Assembly (NCBI RefSeq): GCF_002934065.1
Contig: NZ_CP018049.1
Coordinates: 1,176,501-1,240,500 of the forward strand
DNA: 64,000 nucleotides
Source: Pseudomonas orientalis
GTDB taxonomy: Bacteria; Pseudomonadota; Gammaproteobacteria; Pseudomonadales; Pseudomonadaceae
Direction: 5' to 3'
Shown: in pieces, positions 26,351 to 33,816 of the stretch
Position numbering within the stretch: the stretch's first letter is position 1
How the letters are laid out: each line of letters opens with the position of its first letter
The notes under the pieces: generated by a model
What the model saw: only the letters and a program-made list of their open reading frames with translations
Database searches by the model: none
What the model was told of the DNA's origin: nothing
Program-made: the position numbers and the translations under genes

Positions 26351-27118
26351 TCACTCTTGCGGGCTGCCGTCGGCGCGCCAGTAACCCACGGCCTTGAGGT
26401 ATTCTTCATTGACTTCGTAGGTGTCCAGCAGCACCCGCCGTACTTGGCGCGACAACCTGGTTTCGGTCGCCACGAAGATGTACAGCTTGCCGCCGGGCAG
26501 CTTCAGGTTTTGCACCACCTCAAGCAGGTCATCGTGGCCACGCAGCACCCAGATCACCTCCACATCGGCCGCACTTTGCAGCGTCTGTTGTTCCGCCGCA
26601 TCGGCGATTTCAATCACCGCAAGCACCTTGCGCCCAGCGGGCAACTCCTCCAGGCGCCGCGCAATGGCGGGCAGGGCGGTTTCATCGCCGATCAGCAGGT
26701 AGCTGTCGAAAATGTCCGGCACGATCATCGAGCCCCGTGGCCCACCGATATACAGGTGCTGCCCGACCTGCGCCTGCTCGGCCCAGGTGGACGCAGGGCC
26801 ATCGCCATGCAGCACGAAGTCGATATCCAGCTCGCCGATTTCTAGGTCGTAGCGCCGTGGCGTGTAGTCGCGCATGGCCGGTTGCGGGCCGTCGCCCTTG
26901 ATGGCGAACGTCGGGCTTTCAAGCGCTGCTTGCTCGGCGGCGTTCTGCGGGAACAGCAGCTTGATGTGATCGTCGCTGCCCAGGCTGATAAAGCCCTCCA
27001 GTTCAGGCCCGCCCAGTGTGATGCGACGCATGCGTGGGGTGATGTCCACCACCCGCAGAACTTCCAGGCGGCGGCGTTTGATTTCGTGGGTCACGCGATG
27101 AATGGCTTGTGTGTTCAT
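26351..27118 (-). CDS. Siderophore-interacting protein / ferric-chelate reductase (YqjH-like)
   Basis: 255-aa cytoplasmic flavoenzyme that reduces ferric siderophores with NAD(P)H to release iron. The FAD-binding motif of the SIP family is RRYDLEIGELDIDFVLHG, with GPASTWAEQAQVG and GPRGSMIV following, and the C-terminal NAD(P)-binding half contains YLLIGDETALPAI. Its ATG overlaps the stop of the PadR gene by 4 bases. The PadR/SIP pairing mirrors E. coli yqjI-yqjH, where the regulator responds to nickel and iron; by analogy this pair may maintain iron supply during nickel stress. Confidence 0.88.
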   Translation of the reverse strand: MNTQAIHRVTHEIKRRRLEVLRVVDITPRMRRITLGGPELEGFISLGSDDHIKLLFPQNAAEQAALESPTFAIKGDGPQPAMRDYTPRRYDLEIGELDIDFVLHGDGPASTWAEQAQVGQHLYIGGPRGSMIVPDIFDSYLLIGDETALPAIARRLEELPAGRKVLAVIEIADAAEQQTLQSAADVEVIWVLRGHDDLLEVVQNLKLPGGKLYIFVATETRLSRQVRRVLLDTYEVNEEYLKAVGYWRADGSPQE

Positions 27119-27624
27119 TGGTCTGTCCCGTCGGCAATGGCTTGAGCGGTGCGATTGAGCAGCGCCGCGACACGAATGATTTCTTCCGGGCTCCAGTGCC
27201 CGTTGTGCGAATGCAAGGCGTGGCGCAGGTTGTGCACCGCCTCATGGATCTGGGGTGGGCGGTCGTGGCCACGCAGCGAGCGCTTGCTGACATCCAGGCG
27301 CATGCGCACACCCTCCAGGGCAACGGCTTGTTCGCTTAAGAAGAGACGACCGGCGTCGGTGATTGTGTAGCGTTTTTTTCCGCCATCGGCGTCGCCGCTG
27401 ATCAGCTCGCTCTCTTCAAGAAAGGTCAGGGTGGGGTAGATCACGCCGGGACTGGGGCTGTAGGCGCCGTCGAACAGGCTCTCGATGCGGCGGATCAGGT
27501 CGTAGCCATGGCAAGGTTGCTCGGCGATCAATGACAACAGCAGCAGCTTCAGGTCGCCGGGAGCGAATACCCGTGGGCCGCGGCCGCCGCGTTTTTCAAA
27601 TTCGCCGCGATGCTCGTGTTTCAT
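27115..27624 (-). CDS. PadR-family transcriptional regulator (YqjI-like)
   Basis: 169-aa protein with an N-terminal PadR winged helix (LLLLSLIAEQPCHGYDLIRRIE, SPGVIYPTLTFLEESELI, KKRYTITDAGRLFL) and a helical C-terminal dimerisation part. The N-terminal extension MKHEHRGEFEKRGGRG carries two His residues, a much shorter version of the His/Cys-rich metal-binding tail of E. coli YqjI. ATG 27624 is preferred over a TTG two codons upstream. It is the first gene of an operon with the SIP gene; an AT-rich palindrome 24 bases upstream is the likely autoregulatory operator. Confidence 0.86.
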   Translation of the reverse strand: MKHEHRGEFEKRGGRGPRVFAPGDLKLLLLSLIAEQPCHGYDLIRRIESLFDGAYSPSPGVIYPTLTFLEESELISGDADGGKKRYTITDAGRLFLSEQAVALEGVRMRLDVSKRSLRGHDRPPQIHEAVHNLRHALHSHNGHWSPEEIIRVAALLNRTAQAIADGTDQ

Positions 27625-27647
27625 GCGCAAGTCCTCTGTACAGGTTT

Positions 27648-27669
27648 AGATATAACTTAAGATATATCT
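27648..27669. promoter_or_regulatory. Candidate PadR operator
   Basis: AGATATA-ACTTAAGA-TATATCT is a 22-base inverted repeat with an AT-rich centre, immediately upstream of the PadR gene. ATAT half-sites of this form are typical of PadR-family operators. The assignment rests on position and symmetry. Confidence 0.68.
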
Positions 27670-28117
27670 TTACGTGGAGGATAGTCCTTGGCGACCAACG
27701 GTCAATGGGGTAGGCACGGGTTTCGGTCATAAGTGAAACAAGTCCGATTGGACCTTTTTTATTTATAGAGCTATAACTTTAATTAGAGTTATAGCTCGAA
27801 TTCTTGTCTGGTCCGGTATTGCGCAGGCGCTTTTTACTTTGTGTGGTCTGCCTCTTACAGTAACTTCCTTATCGTGTTTTTAAGTGTGTAGCTTGTTTCC
27901 TACGGATACTTTTAAAGTTTTGGCGAAATGCCATCTTTTTCGCTCAACCCTTGTTTACAAGGGCTACGCTCATTTTAGAATGCGCCTGCATACCTGCCTC
28001 TAGTTTCGATTGATCATTGTTTGGCATTGCTTGTTCCAACTAATCGGCAATGTAATTCGTTGTTGGGGATGTCCTTGGCAATGAACCAATCAATGTTGTC
28101 AACTACAGGTATTGACC
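27670..28117. other. AT-rich regulatory region upstream of the fimbrial operon
   Basis: About 450 bases without a supported gene and much more AT-rich than the rest of the window, a sign of foreign origin or strong regulation. It contains the 30-base palindrome at 27768-27797 and, just before it, a 4-bp GTCC-GATT-GGAC hairpin followed by CTTTTTT that may be a weak terminator. The pilin promoter must lie here, but several AT-rich hexamers make any -10 call arbitrary. Confidence 0.5.
27768..27797. promoter_or_regulatory. 11-bp-arm palindrome, candidate operator
   Basis: GAGCTATAACT (27768-27778) and its exact complement AGTTATAGCTC (27787-27797) flank an 8-base AT spacer. No T-run follows, so it is not a terminator. 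It is placed about 320 bases upstream of the pilin start; probably a binding site for a dimeric regulator of fimbriation. Confidence 0.55.
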
Positions 28118-28615
28118 ATGTTCAAGAAGTTTGCTGTTGCTGTTCCCCTGGCTGTTCTGGCGCTGTCTTCCTCGGTAACCGCTATCGCTGCCGGTGAAGC
28201 CAGCCACACCGTCAACCTCAAGGCAAACATCCCGACCACCGTTTTCCACGCCCAGCCGCGTGATCCGAACTGGGGCCGTGACGAGACCATGACCTACAAC
28301 CTGGTCAGCGGTGAATTGGCTCCCTTGAGCGCCATCTACGACATCAAGAACACCAACGGTTCGGTTGCCGCCTACATCGAAGGTGGCCCGGCGGTGCTGT
28401 TCAACGGTGATGCCGCGCAGAACATCCCGGTTACCACCACCCTCAATCGTGTGACCCTGTCCGGCACCCCGCAGGAAGTGCTCAACGAAGCCGACTCCAC
28501 TCCAGGTGCGGGTGTTGAACTGCACATCTCCGCTGCCAAGCCTACGGCGACTCAGCGTGGTTCCTACACTGCCGTGATACCGCTGGTATTCGACGCCGTA
28601 CTGCCAGCCCTGTGA
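28118..28615 (+). CDS. Major fimbrial subunit, alpha (CS1/cable) type
   Basis: 165-aa pilin. The N-terminus MFKKFAVAVPLAVLALSSSVTAIAAG is a Sec signal peptide. The mature chain contains the family's HTVNLKANIPTTVFHAQPRDPNW and MTYNLVSGELAPLSAIYDIKN segments, and ends with the beta-strand SYTAVIPLVFDAVLPAL used in donor-strand exchange. It corresponds to CblA/CooA/CfaB. It is the first gene of the operon and is followed by an intrinsic terminator, which should make it the most abundant product. Confidence 0.9.
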   Translation: MFKKFAVAVPLAVLALSSSVTAIAAGEASHTVNLKANIPTTVFHAQPRDPNWGRDETMTYNLVSGELAPLSAIYDIKNTNGSVAAYIEGGPAVLFNGDAAQNIPVTTTLNRVTLSGTPQEVLNEADSTPGAGVELHISAAKPTATQRGSYTAVIPLVFDAVLPAL

Positions 28616-28653
28616 TGCCAATGAGTGCCTGTTAATCACGGGCATTCACTTGC

Positions 28654-28696
28654 AGGTCGGCTGATTCCCTTCTCTGTCCGCCGACCTGGTTTTTTT
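28654..28696 (+). terminator. Intrinsic terminator between pilin and usher
   Basis: AGGTCGGC (28654-28661) pairs perfectly with GCCGACCT (28680-28687), followed by GG and seven T (28690-28696). It lies between the pilin stop and the usher start, so most transcripts should end after the pilin. A weaker hairpin (GAGTGCC/GGGCATTC) precedes it. Confidence 0.85.
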
Positions 28697-28723
28697 ATCT
28701 CTTGGCATTCAGGGTATCCGTTC

Positions 28724-31246
28724 ATGTTTCCGATGACGCCTATCGCGGCTGCGCTTGCGCTGTTGATGTGTACGAGTGCGCTGGCTGCACCTGCTGCCTC
28801 CGGCGCTGCAACCCCTGGCAGCTTGATTACCCAGGCCCAAGGCCTGCCCGCAGGTTTCAGTGATCACTTTTTCGACGTGCCTTTGGCGGTGCGGGTGGAC
28901 CTTGACCAGCAACCGCTGGGCGAGGCTCTGATTGTGCTGTCACGGGATGATCGCGTGACCTTGCTCGAATTCACCGACACCGGCGACAGCAAAGTCCCGG
29001 CCGCTACCCGTGATACCTGGCAAGCCCTGTTGGAAAAAGGCGTGGCCCTGGGCGCCTGCACCCAGGCCTGCCCGGAAAAAATGATCTCGGCGTTCTACAA
29101 CCTGGAAAGCTCGCAGTTGTCGATCCTCACCCAGGACGTCGAACGCAGTGACGACATTCCGCGTTTCTATGACCAACCCGAAGGCGGCAGCCTGGGGCTG
29201 ATCATTAACAACCAGCTCAACCTCAACGGCAGCCAGGAAGACAGCCTGGGCGGTCGCTACGGCTTGCAAGCCAGCTCCAGCCTTGGCAACTGGAGCCAGG
29301 TGCTCAACCTGCAACTGGCGCGGCAGAGTGGCGATGAAGAACAAGTGCGCCATGCGATCCACGAGCTGTATACCCAGCGTGAGTTGGAAGGGCAGTTTTT
29401 CCGCCTTGGCCATTTCACCCCCAATTCCGATGGTCTGACCCGTCAATTGCGCAGCTTCGGCGCCAGCCCCGATACGGCGCTGGGCCTGATGTATGGCAGT
29501 TCCGACAGCCTGGCCATCAACAATTCCAAGCCCAGCGTGTACCCGATCTACGTCACCGCCAACCGCCAGGCGGCGGTGGAGATCTACCGCAACGGCTTGT
29601 TGATCAACACTCAGGCGGTAGCGGCCGGCCTGCAAACCCTGGATACCCGGCCACTGCCCGGCGGCATTTATGAAGTGGAAGTGCGCCTGGTGGAAGACGG
29701 CCTGACCACCAGTACTACCCAGGAGTTGGTCTACAAGCCCAGCAACTGGCGCAACGCCGAAGACCGCTGGCGCTACAACCTGTTCGCCGGGCGCGAGACC
29801 AAACTCTTCAGCAACTGGGATGAGCAGGCCTCGGGCGCGATGACGGCCGGTGCGTCGCTCAACTATCTGATACACCCGCGCGTGATCCTCGGCCTGTCGG
29901 CCCGCCAGGTGCGCGAGCAACTCCAGTACGGCGGGTCGATGGACTGGACGGTGGCCAATAACACCAGCGTCTATGCCAACCTGTACCAGACCCAGGAACA
30001 TGGCATCGGCATGGACCTGCAAGGGCTCTACACCCTGGGCTCAACCAACCTGGTGTTCAGCCATAACCGCAGTTGGCTGGACACTCGTGACACCTACGAA
30101 ACACTGCCGGACGGTACGCGTCTGCGCCGCAATACCTTCGTGGGTGAGGCCAGCAACACCGCGTTGTCGGTCAACCACCGGCTCGACGCGAAAAACACCC
30201 TGAACATGCGCCTGTCCCACAGTGAGGGCAATATCGAGGGCGCGGGGCTTGACCTGGGCTGGAGCCGCCACGACAACCTGTTCGGCAGCGATGCCAACTG
30301 GCGTTTTTCGGTGTTCGACCGACCCGGCAGCGCCGGTACCAACGACGCGCGCAACCGGGGTGTGGATGTGAGCGTGAGTGTCAATCTGGGCAGTGAAGGC
30401 CGGCAGATTTCCGGCAGCATCGGCACACGGACTGCCCGTGATGGCGGGCGCGATAATAACGCCTCGGTGACCTTGCGCCAGGACCTCTCCGATCACTTCC
30501 TGCAAAGCGTTTCGGCGACGGCGATCACCGACACCTATGGCGTCGGCCTGTCGAGCATGGCCAGCTTCAATACGGACGCGCTCAGCGGTGACGGTTTTGT
30601 ACAGCGCAGTTCCTTCAATGGCGACCTCAGCGGTGGCTTGAACCTCAACAGCACCTTCGTTGCCGGTGCCGGCAAGATGCTGCTGAGTAGCCAATACCAA
30701 GGCAACGGCGCCGGCATGATCATCGACGTGGAAACCGACCTCGACGAAATCGCCCTGCGCGCCGACGACCTCGGCGGTGGTGGCGCAATCTTGCGTCCGG
30801 GGCGCAATTACGTACCGGTCTCGGCCTACAAGAGCAGCAGTGTGAGCTTCGACTTTGAAGGCAATCATCCGCCCGCCGCCAATATCCAGCCGACCCGCGC
30901 CAGCTATCACCTGAACAAAGGCGGCGTGGACTACCGGAAAATCACCGTGATGAAAACCGTCACCGTGCTCGGCCGCTTGTTGGATGAACGCGGTGCACCG
31001 CTCAAGGGCCATCACGTGATCAACCATGCCAGCCGTGGAGTCAGCGAAGTGGACGGGTTCTTCTCGATGGAAATGAGTTCCAGCGCACCCACCTTGCAAG
31101 TGCGCTACCAAAACCAGTTGCTTTGCCAGTTTCGCTTGGACCCCAGCAATGCGCCGAACGAAAACGACGTGTTGATGATCGGCGATTTGCGCTGCACCAA
31201 GGACACGCTCGCAGAAGCGACCCACAACGCCGAAACCGCTGGTTAA
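28724..31246 (+). CDS. Outer-membrane usher, CS1/TcfC type
   Basis: 840-aa pore protein that receives chaperone-subunit complexes and assembles the fimbria. From ATG 28724 the signal peptide is MFPMTPIAAALALLMCTSALA. Conserved segments include RHAIHELYTQRELEGQFFRLG, YPIYVTANRQAAVEIYRNG with LLINTQAVAAGLQTLDTRPL (usher plug/E-set region), PGGIYEVEVRLVEDG, and the C-terminal VTVLGRLLDERGAPLKGHHV domain with an added Cys pair (FRLDPSN and GDLRCTKD). The size and motifs match CooC/CblC rather than the FimD type. Confidence 0.9.
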   Translation: MFPMTPIAAALALLMCTSALAAPAASGAATPGSLITQAQGLPAGFSDHFFDVPLAVRVDLDQQPLGEALIVLSRDDRVTLLEFTDTGDSKVPAATRDTWQALLEKGVALGACTQACPEKMISAFYNLESSQLSILTQDVERSDDIPRFYDQPEGGSLGLIINNQLNLNGSQEDSLGGRYGLQASSSLGNWSQVLNLQLARQSGDEEQVRHAIHELYTQRELEGQFFRLGHFTPNSDGLTRQLRSFGASPDTALGLMYGSSDSLAINNSKPSVYPIYVTANRQAAVEIYRNGLLINTQAVAAGLQTLDTRPLPGGIYEVEVRLVEDGLTTSTTQELVYKPSNWRNAEDRWRYNLFAGRETKLFSNWDEQASGAMTAGASLNYLIHPRVILGLSARQVREQLQYGGSMDWTVANNTSVYANLYQTQEHGIGMDLQGLYTLGSTNLVFSHNRSWLDTRDTYETLPDGTRLRRNTFVGEASNTALSVNHRLDAKNTLNMRLSHSEGNIEGAGLDLGWSRHDNLFGSDANWRFSVFDRPGSAGTNDARNRGVDVSVSVNLGSEGRQISGSIGTRTARDGGRDNNASVTLRQDLSDHFLQSVSATAITDTYGVGLSSMASFNTDALSGDGFVQRSSFNGDLSGGLNLNSTFVAGAGKMLLSSQYQGNGAGMIIDVETDLDEIALRADDLGGGGAILRPGRNYVPVSAYKSSSVSFDFEGNHPPAANIQPTRASYHLNKGGVDYRKITVMKTVTVLGRLLDERGAPLKGHHVINHASRGVSEVDGFFSMEMSSSAPTLQVRYQNQLLCQFRLDPSNAPNENDVLMIGDLRCTKDTLAEATHNAETAG

Positions 31247-31277
31247 CGGCGGTTCGGATAAAAGAACCGGGATTTTT

Positions 31278-32510
31278 ATGAGTGTTAATACAGCAATCAA
31301 ACAGTTCGCAGGACCTTGCGTGTTGGCGGTGGCCCTGGGGGCGTTCAGCCAGCCGGCGCTGGCCATCGTGGAGGAGATTACCGCAGTCTTTCGCCCTGAC
31401 CCCTCTAACCCCATGAGCAACAAGTTCATCAACACGACGCCGCAAAGTGGGTTATGCCCTTGGCACGTTCCGGCCAAATGTGAGGCGGTCAATACCTTCA
31501 GTATTCGTAATAGCTCGTTCAGGGCCTATTCGACTGGACCCATACCGGCCTATCCCGACGACCCACGCAAGAGCGCCTACTTCAAGGTGCCTTCAGCATT
31601 CCGTGATCTGCAAGTGACGCACAGAGGCACCGGCAGAGTGGAAACGGTACAGATGCGCATGGCTGGAATTGGAGGGCGGTGGAATGCGCCGGTATCTTCT
31701 TGGGCGACTACGGATGCAAGCTGGAACCGCTACTGGTACGGGGCGCCCTCGCCGTGTATGCCGATCAATTACATTGCGGCAGGGACCAACTTCGCGCTGT
31801 TTTTCTGGATCGTGCCTGAAAACGCCGGGGCTTGCAGTGTGACCAACGGTTACGAAATCGCGCGTATGAGCTACTCCACGCTTGAGTATGGCTATGAACT
31901 CAAGACTCCCAACCCGCTGGGGATGGACGCCGGTGTGTATGAGGGGAGCATCACTTACAGTATGGGGCCGGGCGGTGACGTCGATTTCGGCGATGCGATG
32001 ATCCCGGATGACAACGTACTCACCTTCAACTTTACCTTGTCGGTCGAGCACAACCTCAAGGTTGACCTGCCGCCAGGCGGCAACCGCATCGAATTGCTAC
32101 CCGAAGGTGGCTGGCAAGCCTGGCTCAACCGTGGGCGCCAGCCAGCGCGGTTATTCCGTGACCAGACCTTCGTCATTTCCGCCAGTGGGCGTTTCAAGAT
32201 GCAGCTCGAATGCGGCCTTGCGGTGGGCAACACCTGTGGCTTGCGCAATGACGCGGGGGACCAGGTGCCGTTGCAGGTGGCTGTCAGCCTGCCATTTGGC
32301 ATGCAGGACCAGGCCGGGCAAGCCGTCAACAAGCTGCCCCTGCGCCTGGATGGCGTGGGCACCGAGCTGTTCCAGCCGGTGTTTTATGTGAACAACCGCT
32401 CCGGAAAACTGCACTTTGAAGTCGAAAACGACGACGTCAAAGGGATGCTCGAACATCCGGGCAGCACCTATTCGGGCGTGGTCACGGTGATCTGGGATTC
32501 AGAAGTCTGA
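31278..32510 (+). CDS. Fimbrial tip adhesin, CfaE/CblD type
   Basis: 410-aa minor subunit with a signal peptide (VLAVALGAFSQPALA). The N-terminal part would be the receptor-binding domain; conserved features are the Cys pair in SGLCPWHVPAKCEAVN, VETVQMRMAGIGGRW, and the C-terminal pilin-like domain (ending YSGVVTVIWDSEV) that accepts the donor strand. Its sequence should determine what surface the fimbria binds; that target is not predictable here. It lies between usher and chaperone genes, 31 bases after the usher stop. Confidence 0.85.
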   Translation: MSVNTAIKQFAGPCVLAVALGAFSQPALAIVEEITAVFRPDPSNPMSNKFINTTPQSGLCPWHVPAKCEAVNTFSIRNSSFRAYSTGPIPAYPDDPRKSAYFKVPSAFRDLQVTHRGTGRVETVQMRMAGIGGRWNAPVSSWATTDASWNRYWYGAPSPCMPINYIAAGTNFALFFWIVPENAGACSVTNGYEIARMSYSTLEYGYELKTPNPLGMDAGVYEGSITYSMGPGGDVDFGDAMIPDDNVLTFNFTLSVEHNLKVDLPPGGNRIELLPEGGWQAWLNRGRQPARLFRDQTFVISASGRFKMQLECGLAVGNTCGLRNDAGDQVPLQVAVSLPFGMQDQAGQAVNKLPLRLDGVGTELFQPVFYVNNRSGKLHFEVENDDVKGMLEHPGSTYSGVVTVIWDSEV

Positions 32511-32569
32511 GCGGGTATTGGCCGCATCTCAGCCCCTGGCTGGGCTCATTCAATAAGGCGTAATCAAAC

Positions 32570-33328
32570 ATGAAACATGCAGTGTTATCGGTGGGACTGT
32601 TCCTGATGTCGCTGAGCGCTTATGCAGGGCCGGCGATCAACGTTGGGGTGGTCTATGACTACCTGGAGGGCGATCGCAGTTCCTACCTCAAGCGGGTCTA
32701 CAACGGCGGCACCAGTACCGCGTTTATCAAGGTCAATGTGCTGGAGATCGTCTACAACGCCGACGGCACGTCCCGGGAAGTGCCCGTCGCGTCGATGACC
32801 GACGCCAAAGGCAGCACCACCAATCGCGACGGCCTGATGGCCAGCCCGGCGCGTCTGATCGTACCGGCCGGCGGGCGTCAGGGCACGCGTTTGCTGTACA
32901 TGGGCCAGCGAGACAAGGAGCGCTATTTCCGCGTGCGCTTCATTCCGGTGGTGCCGGAAAAGGAAGATGACTTCGCTGTCACCGATGCCGAGCGCGCCGA
33001 ATACAAGAACGCCCTGGCAGCCGGGGTCAACGTCATGGCCGGGTATGGCACGGTGTTCTTCGTGCGTCCGCAAGACACCCGTTTTGATACCCGGATCAGC
33101 GAGACCGCCAGCCAGTACAGCTTGCGTAATGCCGGCAACAGCGTGGTGGTGCTTGATGAGTTCCGCGATTGTTCGGTGGCGAAAAAGACCGACTGTGAGG
33201 CCACCACCAAGCACCACATCCTGCCCGGTCGCCAGTTGGTGCTCGAGAAAAAGCCGGGGCGCCAGTTCAACTTCCAGATGATCGAGGGCCGCAACAAAAA
33301 ACCGATGTCGGTCAGCAGTAACGGGTGA
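32570..33328 (+). CDS. Fimbrial periplasmic chaperone, CS1 type
   Basis: 252-aa chaperone with a short signal peptide (VLSVGLFLMSLSAYA). It has the immunoglobulin-like strands of the CooB/CblB/CfaA family: INVGVVYDYLEGDRSSYLKRVYN, SPARLIVPAGGRQGTRLLYM and FRVRFIPVVPE. The C-terminal half contains the Cys pair DCSVAKKTDC. The stop overlaps the next gene's ATG (TGATG), so chaperone and second pilin are coupled. In the coo and cbl operons the chaperone gene comes first; here it is fourth. Confidence 0.87.
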   Translation: MKHAVLSVGLFLMSLSAYAGPAINVGVVYDYLEGDRSSYLKRVYNGGTSTAFIKVNVLEIVYNADGTSREVPVASMTDAKGSTTNRDGLMASPARLIVPAGGRQGTRLLYMGQRDKERYFRVRFIPVVPEKEDDFAVTDAERAEYKNALAAGVNVMAGYGTVFFVRPQDTRFDTRISETASQYSLRNAGNSVVVLDEFRDCSVAKKTDCEATTKHHILPGRQLVLEKKPGRQFNFQMIEGRNKKPMSVSSNG

Positions 33329-33816
33329 TGACTATGTTCAAGCAACTGACGGTACTGGCGGTACTGATGGCGCCCGTGCTGATGGGCGAGCGGGCGCTGG
33401 CGTTCCAGGAGCGCCACACGTTCGATGTGTCGGTGACCATCCCGATCCATGAGGCTTATGTGCTGCCCTCCGAGCCCGACTGGATGGGGCATGACCAGGT
33501 GCTGGCCTGGGACCTGGCGACTGCCCGGTTGGGCCGCCTGCGCAAGAATTTCGACGTGAAAAACATCAATGGCGGGGTGACCGCGCGCCTGGGGGATACG
33601 CCTTACCTGTTGAGTGGCCGCAACCGTATCGAACTGCAGGTGTTGTTCAACCGGGTGCCGCTGACGCTGGATTCGACCCAGGTCCTCAGCGCCGACGAGG
33701 CACGTACCGGCCGCCGCGCCGAGCTGGAAATTGCCGCCATCGAACCGGCGGACGGTTACAAGGGCGGCGAGTATTACGGCACGGTGCAGCTGGTGTTTGA
33801 TTTTCCGGCGCCTTGA
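33328..33816 (+). CDS. Second (minor) alpha-fimbrial subunit
   Basis: 162-aa pilin-like protein with a signal peptide (FKQLTVLAVLMAPVLMGERALA) and the same layout as the major pilin: HTFDVSVTIPIHEAYVLPSEPDW, LAWDLATARLGRLRKNFDVKN and the terminal strand GEYYGTVQLVFDFPAP. It is about as long as the first pilin but clearly diverged. It may act as an initiator, shaft variant or terminator. The stop TGA is directly followed by the stop of the convergent toxin gene, with no intergenic base. Confidence 0.86.
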   Translation: MTMFKQLTVLAVLMAPVLMGERALAFQERHTFDVSVTIPIHEAYVLPSEPDWMGHDQVLAWDLATARLGRLRKNFDVKNINGGVTARLGDTPYLLSGRNRIELQVLFNRVPLTLDSTQVLSADEARTGRRAELEIAAIEPADGYKGGEYYGTVQLVFDFPAP

